From the NCBI RefSeq assembly GCF_002162315.1, contig NZ_CP021416.1:2306207-2370206 (forward strand): DNA of 64,000 bases, given 5' to 3'. Both the position numbers and the translations under genes were made by a program. Shown piece by piece: positions 54,902 through 63,195 of this stretch. Source of the stretch: Sulfurospirillum diekertiae (lineage in GTDB: Bacteria; Campylobacterota; Campylobacteria; Campylobacterales; Sulfurospirillaceae). Position 1 is the stretch's first letter. Every line of letters starts with the position of its first letter. The notes beneath the pieces are model-generated. The model did no database searches. It worked only from the letters and a program-made list of their open reading frames with translations, and was not told the DNA's origin.

Positions 54902-56407
54902 ATGGGCACTTTTCTAAAACAGTATGGCTTGTTTGTATCTTTGATAATTTTATGTCTTATCATTGCATTGCCAACACCAGAAGGACTAACCATAGCAGGG
55001 CATAGAATGCTAGGTCTTTTAGTGTTCTCCGTTATTCTTTGGATGACTGAATGTACTTCTTATCCAGTGAGTGCAGCGATCATCATAACATTAATGGTAT
55101 TGCTTCTTGGTTTTGCGCCAGACATGGCACAACCAGAAAAATATATCGGCACATCTAAGGCATTGACAATGTCATTAGGAGGATTTTCAAATACGGCTTG
55201 GGCATTGGTTGGAGCAGCCCTTGTTATTTCTATCGCCATGATGAAAACAGGACTTGATAAAAGAATTGCTCTTAATATCCTTTCTTTAGTGGGTGCTAAA
55301 ACAAACCGCATTTTAATTGGCATCATTTTGACAGGGTGTATCCTTAGTTTTTTTGTCCCCTCAACAACAGCGAGAGTTGCGTGTATGGTACCGATTGTTA
55401 TGGGTGTCATTTCAGCGTTTGGTATCGAAAAACGTACTAAATTTGCAGCTATTTTAATGATAGCGATTGCGCAAGCGGATAGTATTTGGAATGTGGGCAT
55501 CAAAACTGCCGCTGCACAAAACATGATTGCAACGAACTTCATTAAACAGATTTTAGGACATGACATTAGTTGGGGTGAATGGTTTATTGCAGCTCTACCT
55601 TTTGCCGTTTTGATGTCTATTGCACTTTATTTTGTTCTTCTAAAAATCATGCCACCTGAAGTAAAAGAGATTGCAGGTGGAAAAGCAGTTATTCAAAAAG
55701 CGCTGGAAGGGTTAGGAAAAATTACAACTCAAGAGATCAAACTTGTTATCATTTCTGTATTCTTATTGCTCTTTTGGGTGTTGGAAAAGAAAACGTTTGG
55801 TGATTTTGGTATAGAAGGTGATTTAGCAAAGACTTTAATTCATCCTTTTGATACTTCATCCATTACTGTTGTCGCTGTGACATTGATGTTTTTACCTAAA
55901 ATTGATATCTTAACGTGGGAAGATACCAGTAAAAAGATGGCTTGGGGAACGCTTTTCTTGTTTGGCGTTGGTATCAGTTTAGGAAGTGCTATCATATCAA
56001 CAAAAGCGGGTGTTTGGTTAGCAAAGTCCATCGTTCCATTTTTTGGACTTTCATACTCTTCTGCATTTATGATACTTGCTATTTTGGCACTTTTTTTGAT
56101 CATTATTCATTTAGGTTTTGCATCAGCAACCGCTTTGGCAGCTGCCATGATTCCTATTGTTATATCCATGCTACAAGAAGTTAAAACACCAGGACTCAAT
56201 ATCATTGGTATGACCATGATTTTACAATATGTTATTAGTTTTGGTTTTATTTTACCTGTCAATGCTCCACAAAATATGATCGCCTATGGAACCGATACAT
56301 TTACGGTCAAAGAATTTATTAAGACGGGTATTCCACTTACGATTATCGCTTATGGCTTGATCTTGTTGCTCGCTGCAACGTATTGGAAATGGATTGGACT
56401 TGTTTGA
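54902..56407 (+). CDS. DASS-family anion:sodium symporter (SLC13/CitT-like)
   Basis: Inner-membrane transporter of dicarboxylates, citrate or sulfate; 501 residues with 11-12 helices. The SLC13 motifs are visible: ILWMTECTSYPVSAAII near the N-terminus, SFFVPSTTARVACMVPI (first Ser-Asn/Thr-Thr hairpin), and LPVNAPQNMIAYGTDTFTVKEFIKTG at the C-terminal hairpin. GGAGG lies 8 bases upstream of ATG 54902. The substrate cannot be fixed from sequence alone; C4-dicarboxylates are plausible in a Campylobacterota member. Confidence 0.85.
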   Translation: MGTFLKQYGLFVSLIILCLIIALPTPEGLTIAGHRMLGLLVFSVILWMTECTSYPVSAAIIITLMVLLLGFAPDMAQPEKYIGTSKALTMSLGGFSNTAWALVGAALVISIAMMKTGLDKRIALNILSLVGAKTNRILIGIILTGCILSFFVPSTTARVACMVPIVMGVISAFGIEKRTKFAAILMIAIAQADSIWNVGIKTAAAQNMIATNFIKQILGHDISWGEWFIAALPFAVLMSIALYFVLLKIMPPEVKEIAGGKAVIQKALEGLGKITTQEIKLVIISVFLLLFWVLEKKTFGDFGIEGDLAKTLIHPFDTSSITVVAVTLMFLPKIDILTWEDTSKKMAWGTLFLFGVGISLGSAIISTKAGVWLAKSIVPFFGLSYSSAFMILAILALFLIIIHLGFASATALAAAMIPIVISMLQEVKTPGLNIIGMTMILQYVISFGFILPVNAPQNMIAYGTDTFTVKEFIKTGIPLTIIAYGLILLLAATYWKWIGLV

Positions 56408-56446
56408 TAGACAAGAGATAGTTTTTAAAATTATTACAAAAATCTA

Positions 56447-56492
56447 AAAAATCTACGAACCACAAAATTTTTATACGAGTTGGTAGATTTTT
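56447..56492 (+). terminator. Terminator after the DASS transporter
   Basis: AAAAATCTAC (56447-56456) and GTAGATTTTT (56483-56492) form a 10-bp stem with a long loop, followed by GTTGTTTT. Confidence 0.55.
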
Positions 56493-56538
56493 GTTGTTTT
56501 AAAAATAATAGACTTTTAGATCATTAAAAAGGAGATAC

Positions 56539-57342
56539 ATGTTACCTAAAAAACTCATTCTTTTAGCACCGCTTATGCTGTGTGCTACCAACTGGCAAGA
56601 TGCGGTCAACACGGCAGTTAGCGCTACTTCTACCCAAAAACAAGCCACAACCAGTAGCCCTACATCCACTCAAAGCAGTGCGACTTCCGGTGTGAAAGAA
56701 GCACTCAGTCTTGGAGCACAACAAGCCGTTTCGCTTTTGGGAAAAGAGGGAGGATTTTTAAACAACAGTGCTGTCAAAATTCCACTGCCTGCATCCATAA
56801 AACCCGTTGCGACTGCGGCGGAAAAACTAGGTGGTAAGAGCTATGTAGACGACTTTGTCAAAACGATGAACAGTGCTGCATCAAAATCAGTTCCAAAGAC
56901 AGCTTCTATCTTTAGCGATACGATTTCATCCATGAGTATTGAAGATGCGAATGCCATCGTAAAGGGTAGTAACACCGCGGCAACCGATTACTTTAAAACT
57001 AAAGCGGGGACAAAACTTCTCAGTGCCATTATGCCGATCATCAAAGAGAGTATGAATGAGAGTCAAGTGATGAGCTCTTATCAAAGTCTTAAAGGTTTTG
57101 CAGGAGGTAGTAACCCAGTAGCAGGCGCTTCAAATAATGCTTTAATGGGACAAGCTTCATCTATTGCAAAAGGATTTGGTATGGGCGATGCAGTGCCTAG
57201 TGGTGATGAGAGTATTGAAGATTATATTGGTCGTAAAACACTGGATGGTCTTTTTTATATGATTGAGGAGAAAGAAAAAGCACTTCGTAGCAATCCACTC
57301 GCAAGTGGAAGTTCAATCATTCAACAAGTATTTGGAAAATAG
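56539..57342 (+). CDS. DUF4197 family exported protein
   Basis: A 267-residue protein with an N-terminal signal peptide (KLILLAPLMLCATN) and a Ser/Thr/Ala-rich linker (about residues 28-50) before a helical DUF4197 domain, marked by VKEALSLGAQQAVSLLGKEGGFLNN, VKIPLPAS and the C-terminal GRKTLDGLFYMIEEKEKALRSNP. No catalytic motif. Function is unknown for the family. AAGGAG lies before ATG 56539. Its stop codon touches that of the convergent channel gene without any gap. Confidence 0.8.
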   Translation: MLPKKLILLAPLMLCATNWQDAVNTAVSATSTQKQATTSSPTSTQSSATSGVKEALSLGAQQAVSLLGKEGGFLNNSAVKIPLPASIKPVATAAEKLGGKSYVDDFVKTMNSAASKSVPKTASIFSDTISSMSIEDANAIVKGSNTAATDYFKTKAGTKLLSAIMPIIKESMNESQVMSSYQSLKGFAGGSNPVAGASNNALMGQASSIAKGFGMGDAVPSGDESIEDYIGRKTLDGLFYMIEEKEKALRSNPLASGSSIIQQVFGK

Positions 57343-58143
57343 TTATGCTTCGGGTAAGAGAGGGTGAGGAATACTTATCCTCTTTTCATCAAACGCCAAT
57401 TTTACTTTTTCAAAAATATCGAAACTTACCACAGAATAGTCTTCCGTTTTAACCCATACACGCACAATGAGTTTCACACTGTTTTGCGCTAATTCACCAA
57501 CAGCAACGAATGGGGAAGGTTCAGGAAGGACTCTTGGCTCATGATCAACAATCTCCTGCAATGTCACCTTAGCAAGGCGAAGATCATCTTCGTAACCAAT
57601 ATTAAAGGTCATATCAATACGTCTGGTTGCTTTAGCAGAAAAGTTGGTTATATTTTTACCAATCACAGCAGAGTTAGGAATGATAATCTGTTTATTATCC
57701 GCTGTTTTAAGAATGACGCTAAAGAGGTTCAACTCTTCAACTGTGCCATTTTCACCAGCGATTTGTACAGAATGTCCGATTTTGAAAGGACGAAAGAATA
57801 CCAGTAAGATACCAGCACCCACATTAGAGAGTGTACCTTGCAGTGCTAAACCAATCGCAAGCCCTGCGGTACCAAGAACAGCAAGAAAAGAGGTGGTGTT
57901 AATGCCTAGGTTGCTTAGCGCTGCTAGGATTATCACCACCAAAAGACCAAAATAGATCACATTGGAAAAGAAGCTGGTAATCGTCTCATCAATCTTTGAC
58001 TTGCGCATCCCTTTAACAACAACGGTTGTTAGAAGAGAAGCTATTTTTTTACCGATAAAAAAGATCAGTAAAGAAGCAAGTACTTTTACACCATAAAGCG
58101 TAACAAAATTGACAACAACGGTCCAGCTCAAATCCATATGCAC
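57343..58143 (-). CDS. mscS: Small-conductance mechanosensitive channel (MscS)
   Basis: A 266-residue channel that opens under membrane tension to release solutes during osmotic downshock. Three N-terminal helices, the third being the glycine/alanine-rich pore helix (FLAVLGTAGLAIGLALQGTLSNVGAGILL), then the beta domain (FKIGHSVQIAGENGTVEELNLF) and the IPNSAVIGKNITNFS motif. Size is that of E. coli MscS (286). The start is probably GTG 58143 (AGGA 7 bases upstream); ATG 58137 is an alternative. Confidence 0.88.
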   Translation of the reverse strand: MHMDLSWTVVVNFVTLYGVKVLASLLIFFIGKKIASLLTTVVVKGMRKSKIDETITSFFSNVIYFGLLVVIILAALSNLGINTTSFLAVLGTAGLAIGLALQGTLSNVGAGILLVFFRPFKIGHSVQIAGENGTVEELNLFSVILKTADNKQIIIPNSAVIGKNITNFSAKATRRIDMTFNIGYEDDLRLAKVTLQEIVDHEPRVLPEPSPFVAVGELAQNSVKLIVRVWVKTEDYSVVSFDIFEKVKLAFDEKRISIPHPLLPEA

Positions 58144-58157
58144 ACTATGATCCTAAA

Positions 58158-59168
58158 TTATTTTTTGAAAACGGCGTCAACTCTTCTGTTTTCAGCACGT
58201 CCAGCGTCTGTGTCGTTTGTAGCAACAGGTTTACTCTCACCAAATGCTTCTGTTGTCACTTTAGCTGCTGAAACACCTAGACTTTCAAGTGCTTTTGCAA
58301 CTGCTTTTGCACGTTGATCAGAAAGTTTCATGTTGTAAGCATCGCTACCTTTAGAGTCTGTGTGACCTTCAAGAACAACACTGTAACCTGGGTTTTGTTT
58401 CATAAAATCAGCTACTTTTTGAATCTCAGGCATAAACGCTGGTTTTACAGTTGATTTGTCAAAATCAAATTGTACATGTAAACGGATGATTTTTGGACAA
58501 CCATCTGCATCAACAACGGTACCTTTTGGAGTATTTGGACATTTATCTTTATCATCGTATACACCATCATTATCACTATCAACTGGAGCTTTTACTACAA
58601 CTGGAGCTGGTTTTGGCTCAGGTTTAGCCGCTGCAACTGGAGCAGATTTTGCACCAAAAGGAATCGTAAAGCCAAGGCTGTAGAACATGTTGTTATCGCC
58701 ACCTTGGAATTTAATAGCATGACGAACTTCAGCTTTAAGCGCAAAATTATCAGTTACCCAATATTTTACACCACCACCGTATTGTGCAAACATGCTATCT
58801 CTGTTTTCAAGTTGCGCATTTGTTACATCTTCATAACCAAGACCGACTAAAGCATACAATGCAGCTTCTGGAGTAATTTTATACTCTTTAACCAAGTTAG
58901 CGTAGTAACGGTTAAAATCTGTACTGTCTGTTCTACCCGCTTTATAATCAACATTGTCAGATCTATCGTAACCAAGTTCAACTTGATTGATAATAGTATT
59001 GTCAAGGTTGATACCAAATCTTAAACCATAAGTCAATTGACTTTTAAGATCAAGATTGCCCTCTGGTAAAACACCACCAATGGTTGGTGTTACCTCGTAA
59101 TTGTATGCAGTTGGTGCTGCAAATGCCAAAGATGCTAGTGCCGCTAATGAAAATAAAGTTTTTTTCAT
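58158..59168 (-). CDS. OmpA/OprF-family outer-membrane protein
   Basis: A 336-residue major-type outer-membrane protein: signal peptide (KKTLFSLAALASLAFA), an N-terminal eight-stranded beta-barrel (about residues 20-175), a Pro/Ala-rich hinge (KPEPKPAPVVVK), a thrombospondin type 3 calcium-binding repeat (DSDNDGVYDDKDKCPN) and a C-terminal OmpA peptidoglycan-binding domain (VVLEGHTDSKGSDAYN, with RAENRRVD at the end). This order is that of CadF/OprF proteins. A one-base variant of the palindrome near 58471 encodes Leu-His-Val. Strong promoter, see 59219. Confidence 0.9.
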   Translation of the reverse strand: MKKTLFSLAALASLAFAAPTAYNYEVTPTIGGVLPEGNLDLKSQLTYGLRFGINLDNTIINQVELGYDRSDNVDYKAGRTDSTDFNRYYANLVKEYKITPEAALYALVGLGYEDVTNAQLENRDSMFAQYGGGVKYWVTDNFALKAEVRHAIKFQGGDNNMFYSLGFTIPFGAKSAPVAAAKPEPKPAPVVVKAPVDSDNDGVYDDKDKCPNTPKGTVVDADGCPKIIRLHVQFDFDKSTVKPAFMPEIQKVADFMKQNPGYSVVLEGHTDSKGSDAYNMKLSDQRAKAVAKALESLGVSAAKVTTEAFGESKPVATNDTDAGRAENRRVDAVFKK

Positions 59169-59218
59169 TTTTATTCCTTTAAACTAATATTTCTAAGATT
59201 TCATGTGTGAAGACCCGA

Positions 59219-59224
59219 ATTATA
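59219..59224 (-). promoter_or_regulatory. -10 box of the OmpA-family gene
   Basis: On the minus strand TATAAT lies about 50 bases before ATG 59168, with GTGT just upstream of it. Campylobacterota promoters rely on an extended -10 box and often lack a clear -35, as here. A ribosome site AAAGGAA follows. Confidence 0.5.
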
Positions 59225-59253
59225 ACACAAGTTTTGGCAATTAAGTCTTAAAT

Positions 59254-60753
59254 TTACGGTTTAATCCAATCAATGGTATTGTGCATAACCCCAATTATAG
59301 AGGTTGAGACAGGTGTGATCTCTTTATTCACCACTGTAATAGAATTGGGAATCACTAAAAAAAGGTAAGGATTATCTGCAACAATTTTAGCAAAAATTTC
59401 TCGATAAATGGCATCGAATTTTTCTTGATCAACGATCTGTTCCGCTTGTTTAATAAGCTGATCGACCTCGGTATTTTCATAGCCTATAAAATTGAATCCG
59501 CCTTTGCGCATAGATTCACTGTGCCAAATGCTGTAGGCGTCGGGTTTTAGCCCTAATGACCACCCCATCAAAACGGCTTCAAAATGACGCGGTGTGATGA
59601 CCGTATTTAAAAACGCTTGCCACTCCATAATACGAAGTTTCATTACCACACCTGCTTTTTTGAGTTGATGCTGAAGAATTTGTGCAGAGTAACTACCACT
59701 ACCATTGGCACTCGTGCTCAGTTCAAACTCAAAGGGATGCGCCTCATCATACCCTGCCTCCTTGAGAAGTGCTTTTGCTTTTGCAATATCAGGTTTTGGT
59801 GCATGGACTGCTTCATTAAAAGCTCCCGTTCCTGGTAAAAAAGGTCCTGTACACACTTTTCCATGGCTAAAATAGAGAATATCGACGAGCTCTTGACGAT
59901 CAATGGCTAACGAAAGCGCTTCACGTACTCTGGGGTCTTTAAATTTCTCAGATTTTAAATTAAACCCCATATAGGAAAAATTATGAGCAATATCTTCATA
60001 AATACTGTAGTGGGCTTTAAAATCTTTATCAATTTGGCGTTCTAGCTGTAAAGGAGAGAGTGAACCAACGTCCAGTTTTTGGGACTTAAGCATTAAAAAC
60101 TCAGAAGAAGGATCAGGTAAATAGTGAAAAATCATTGTGTCGAGAGTGGGCTTATGAACAAAATAGTTTGAATTAGCCGCTAACACAATATCTTTAGAGA
60201 TGTTAAACTGCGCCAAAGTATAAGGGCCTGTACCAATGGGCGCTTGATTGAATTTGCTGGTCATTAAATCCGCTTCATTTTTAAGCAAATGCTCTGGCAA
60301 TATCTCCATCATCCAGACTTCTAATGCTTTAAAATAAGGATATTTGTATTTTACTTCTACCGTAAACTCATCCAGCATCTTTACATGTAAAATGTGCATA
60401 AAGCCTGAAGAGTATGGTGTAAAGATTTTAGGAGAGATAATCGTCTCGTAAGTAAATAGCACATCTTTAGCCGTAAAGGGACTCCATCGCTCCATGTAAC
60501 GTCTTTTTTTAAGTTCAAAAATGAGTGTTGTATCGTCCACAAAATGGTAACTTTGTGCAAGGTCTGGAATAATATTCGCATCTTTATCGTATTTGATGAG
60601 TCCATTAAAAATCCACTGTGCAACATCAGCGCTGGTTTTATCGGTTGAGACAATAGGATTCAGACGACTCGGATTTGCTGAAATAGAAAGATGTAGCGTA
60701 CTGGCTAAGACATTACATGTAAAGAAAAAAAGAATGAGTAAAAGTGTTTTCAT
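59254..60753 (-). CDS. Peptide-type ABC transporter substrate-binding protein (SBP_bac_5)
   Basis: A 499-residue periplasmic binding protein of the DppA/OppA family: signal peptide (LLLILFFFTCNVLA), LHLSISANPSRLNPI, GTGPYTLAQFN, VREALSLAIDRQELV and C-terminal MHNTIDWIKP. No permease or ATPase gene is next to it. Residues near 83-93 read KKRRYMERWSPFTA where the family has KKDVTWSDGVPFTA; that is exactly what the next frame encodes, so two compensating one-base changes sit at T7 (60504-60510) and GGG (60478-60480) on the + strand. The protein is otherwise complete. TTACATGTAA copies lie at 60381 (Leu-His-Val-Lys) and 60713 (Phe-Thr-Cys-Asn, in the signal peptide). Confidence 0.85.
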   Translation of the reverse strand: MKTLLLILFFFTCNVLASTLHLSISANPSRLNPIVSTDKTSADVAQWIFNGLIKYDKDANIIPDLAQSYHFVDDTTLIFELKKRRYMERWSPFTAKDVLFTYETIISPKIFTPYSSGFMHILHVKMLDEFTVEVKYKYPYFKALEVWMMEILPEHLLKNEADLMTSKFNQAPIGTGPYTLAQFNISKDIVLAANSNYFVHKPTLDTMIFHYLPDPSSEFLMLKSQKLDVGSLSPLQLERQIDKDFKAHYSIYEDIAHNFSYMGFNLKSEKFKDPRVREALSLAIDRQELVDILYFSHGKVCTGPFLPGTGAFNEAVHAPKPDIAKAKALLKEAGYDEAHPFEFELSTSANGSGSYSAQILQHQLKKAGVVMKLRIMEWQAFLNTVITPRHFEAVLMGWSLGLKPDAYSIWHSESMRKGGFNFIGYENTEVDQLIKQAEQIVDQEKFDAIYREIFAKIVADNPYLFLVIPNSITVVNKEITPVSTSIIGVMHNTIDWIKP

Positions 60754-61082
60754 GGAATGATTATAACATAGTGAAGAAAAATAATTCTGATGACATGGTC
60801 GTCAAGCTTTTAAGAGAAACATCAGGCATTGCCCTTGTTTTGTGATTCAGTGGCGAACGTAGTAAAAAGAGTTTTGCATTTTTTGCGTGTTAAAATAAAA
60901 TCAGCTTCCAGACCGGGCAATCTGGAAGCTGATTTTTAAAGTTGTTAAGTGATACACAAAAAGGAGGTAATTGTCTTGGTAGTGAAAGTATAGGGGAGTT
61001 ATTTAAACGCTCTGTTAATCTTTCGTAAATAAAAAGTTAATAGGAGTTTTTTTCTCTCTTTTATACTGTTTTCTTTTCACTT
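60754..61082. other. Gene-free region with a strong hairpin
   Basis: No convincing gene. It holds the promoter of the leftward binding-protein gene near its left end, a stretch at about 60795-60890 with blocks like the short repeats elsewhere (GTCAAGCTTTT, GGCGAACGTAG, TTTTGCGTGT), the hairpin at 60897-60936, and an isolated AAGGAGGT (60961-60968) not followed by any open frame. Confidence 0.55.
60897..60936 (-). terminator. Terminator of the PEBP-like gene
   Basis: AAAATCAGCTTCCAGA and TCTGGAAGCTGATTTT pair over 16 bases with an 8-base loop. On the minus strand it is followed by ATTTTAAC, and it lies about 145 bases after the stop of the leftward PEBP-like gene. Confidence 0.75.
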
Positions 61083-61622
61083 TTAACGTTGATAGTATGA
61101 AACCAATGTTGCTTTCGCGATCGTATTGGCATTGAGCATAAAACCAACGAGTGCAGGTGACGCTTTTTCATCAAGGTCTAGTGTATCCACACTCAGAGCA
61201 TGCACGGTAAAAATATACCGATGCGCTTTATCGCCTTTAGGCGGACATGCTCCACCAAATCCTGTCTTACCATAATCAGTGATGCTTTGAATGGCAACAA
61301 TAGTCGCGGGTTTATTTACATTGCCAAAATCAGTCGGCAAAGCATTGATGGATGAAGGAATATTAAAAACAACCCAATGCCACCAGCCACTTCCCGTTGG
61401 AGCATCGGGGTCATAGACTGTCACGGCAAAACTCTTCGTACCTTTAGGGGCATTACTCCAATGCAGTTCGGGGGAAATATTGGCGCCATCGCATCCAAAA
61501 CTTGAAGCCTCCTCTGTTTTAGAAAGTTGCCCAGAGAGGTCATTGCTATAAAGGGTAAAGCCTCCTGCTAAAAGTGTGCTTCCTGATAATATGAAGGCAA
61601 CAATCCACTGTATGATTTTCAT
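61083..61622 (-). CDS. YbhB/YbcL-family (PEBP, Raf kinase inhibitor-like) exported protein
   Basis: A 179-residue protein with a signal peptide (IIQWIVAFILSGSTLLAGG) and one phosphatidylethanolamine-binding-protein fold. Family motifs: CDGANISPELHWSNAPKGTKSFAVTVYDPDAP, SGWWHWVVFNIP and GKTGFGGACPPKGDKAHRYIFTVHAL. The bacterial proteins have no defined ligand. It follows an AraC-family gene on the same strand after 58 bases that hold a TTTACATGTAAA copy (61656). Confidence 0.85.
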   Translation of the reverse strand: MKIIQWIVAFILSGSTLLAGGFTLYSNDLSGQLSKTEEASSFGCDGANISPELHWSNAPKGTKSFAVTVYDPDAPTGSGWWHWVVFNIPSSINALPTDFGNVNKPATIVAIQSITDYGKTGFGGACPPKGDKAHRYIFTVHALSVDTLDLDEKASPALVGFMLNANTIAKATLVSYYQR

Positions 61623-61680
61623 CTCTAATCCTTTTATCGAAATTTTAAAGATTATTTTACATGTAAACAGCGTCTTGGTG

Positions 61681-62562
61681 TTAGTCTCTAAGGTTTGACA
61701 TTTTGCCTATAAGGTTTTTTGGAGAGTGCTCATGTTGTGCTTTAAAGAGACGCGTGAAATGAGACTGGCTTTTAAAGCCTGCCTTAAATGCCGCTTCGCC
61801 AATACCAAGGCTACCTTTTTCGATTAAAAAACGTGCACGCTCGACTCTCTTTTGAAGTATCCATTTCATAGGCGAGGTCTGAAACTGGGAGGCAAATTCT
61901 GCTTTAAATGCACTCAAGCTTCGTCCACTGCGCCTTGCAAACTCAGCAATACTCCAATCTTGCGTAAAATGCTCCTCCATAAAAACCTTAAGATCAATAC
62001 CACGTGGAAGTAATGTTTGAAAGTATGAGATAAGTTTTGCTCCCTCAGAAGAGCCCAAAAGTAAGAGTAATAGCTCTTGCAATTTTAAGATCAAAATCGT
62101 GTCAACAAATGCTGGTTTTTGTTCGATAAAAGGCAAAAGGGAAAGCGCTGTACTTTTCATGATTGGAGTCAATTCTATCTTGCAAAAAGGCTCAGAAGTA
62201 TGCTTGAGCATCTTTACATGTAAAGGTATTTTTTCTAAAATAGGCGATAACCAATTCCCAATGATCTTCTCATCAAAAAAGATGAGCAAACAGGTATAGT
62301 TTCCACCTTCACATACTTCGCTCATCACATATTCACCCCTCGAGAGGAAAAATGCCTCACCCGCTTTGACCTCAACATCACCTTTTTTCGTATGAAGCAT
62401 TTTTTTGCCTTCCAAAATAATATTAAGAAGATTTTGCTCCATATACGCTTCGGCTCTGTAATGATCTTCTACCACAAAATAACGCGCTATTACCACGCCA
62501 TTGGCTTCGATCGCATGCTCTTTATAATTTTTTTTAATGTATTCAAGTACGTGGATAGACAT
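61681..62562 (-). CDS. AraC-family transcriptional regulator
   Basis: A 293-residue regulator with an N-terminal cupin-like domain (EGKKMLHTKKGDVEVKAGEAFFLSRGEY) and a C-terminal double helix-turn-helix (WSIAEFARRSGRSLSAFKAEF and IGEAAFKAGFKSQSHFTRLFK), as in virulence- and stress-type AraC proteins. ATG 62562 has AGGA 7 bases upstream; ATG 62568 is too close to it. It may control the PEBP-like gene downstream (inference). A TTTACATGTAAA copy at 62213 is read Leu-His-Val-Lys. Confidence 0.83.
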   Translation of the reverse strand: MSIHVLEYIKKNYKEHAIEANGVVIARYFVVEDHYRAEAYMEQNLLNIILEGKKMLHTKKGDVEVKAGEAFFLSRGEYVMSEVCEGGNYTCLLIFFDEKIIGNWLSPILEKIPLHVKMLKHTSEPFCKIELTPIMKSTALSLLPFIEQKPAFVDTILILKLQELLLLLLGSSEGAKLISYFQTLLPRGIDLKVFMEEHFTQDWSIAEFARRSGRSLSAFKAEFASQFQTSPMKWILQKRVERARFLIEKGSLGIGEAAFKAGFKSQSHFTRLFKAQHEHSPKNLIGKMSNLRD

Positions 62563-62630
62563 TGGCATTTCCTGTTCGTTAACTCTATTGCGTTACAATT
62601 TTAGCACATACCTCTTTGAGGAGAAGAAAA

Positions 62631-63194
62631 ATGACACAAAACATTTCACGTTGTGGCTGGGTAAAACTGAGTGATGCTACTTACGTGGCATACCACGATG
62701 AAGAGTGGGGAAAACCTCTGCATGATGATCGAGCCCTCTTTGAACTTTTTTGCTTAGAAACTCAATCAGCTGGGCTTAGCTGGCTTACAATTTTAAAAAA
62801 ACGTGATGGCTACCGCAATGCTTTTGCTAGTTTTGTTCTTGAGAAAGTGGCTCATATGGGGGAGATGGATGTTGAACGCATTTTAAGTGAAGGCGAAGTC
62901 ATCAAAAGTCGCCCTAAAATCGAAGCCATCCTTCATAATGCCAAACTTTTTCAAGCCATTGCTCAAGAATTCGGTTCACTGGATACCTACTTTTGGAATT
63001 ATGTAGGTGGCAAAACAATTGTCAACGATGTGAGCGATTACAAAACTGCCGCATGCACTTCGACCATTTCCGATACTTTAACCAAAGATCTTAAAAAACG
63101 AGGCTTCAAATTTGTCGGATCCACCACGATTTATGCGTTTATGCAAGCGTGTGGTATGGTAAATGACCATGAAAACAGTTGTAGGTGCAAATAA
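62631..63194 (+). CDS. tag: DNA-3-methyladenine glycosylase I
   Basis: Removes 3-methyladenine from alkylated DNA in base-excision repair. The 187 residues show the Tag signature: zinc-binding Cys and His at the two ends (RCGWVKLSDATYVAYHDEEWGKPLHDD and DHENSCRC), the ETQSAGLSWLTILKKRDGYRNAF helix-hairpin region and GFKFVGSTTIYAFMQACGMVNDH. ATG 62631 with GAGGAG upstream. First of three short, closely spaced genes (2- and 11-base gaps), so probably an operon. Confidence 0.93.
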   Translation: MTQNISRCGWVKLSDATYVAYHDEEWGKPLHDDRALFELFCLETQSAGLSWLTILKKRDGYRNAFASFVLEKVAHMGEMDVERILSEGEVIKSRPKIEAILHNAKLFQAIAQEFGSLDTYFWNYVGGKTIVNDVSDYKTAACTSTISDTLTKDLKKRGFKFVGSTTIYAFMQACGMVNDHENSCRCK

Positions 63195-63195
63195 A

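Larger units (their letters stand above)
31..62223. repeat. Highly iterated palindrome TTACATGTAA (35 dispersed copies)
   Basis: Exact 10-base cores start at 31, 2252, 2274, 5529, 5543, 7265, 7386, 11211, 13375, 13541, 13795, 18656, 20069, 20729, 22782, 25936, 26455, 27337, 30901, 33687, 34962, 37416, 37668, 40051, 43908, 45137, 46631, 47037, 49993, 50296, 54711, 60381, 60713, 61657 and 62214. Most extend to TTTACATGTAAA. One-base variants lie at 472, 44765 and near 58471. Fifteen copies are inside genes and twenty between genes, although intergenic DNA is only about a tenth of the window. The sequence is its own complement, so it has no orientation. The coordinates given span the first to the last copy. 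Function unknown. Confidence 0.9.

Noticed and set aside
55060..55566. 168-codon leftward frame in the DASS transporter gene
   Set aside because: Antisense to conserved membrane-helix codons, which often leave long open frames on the other strand.
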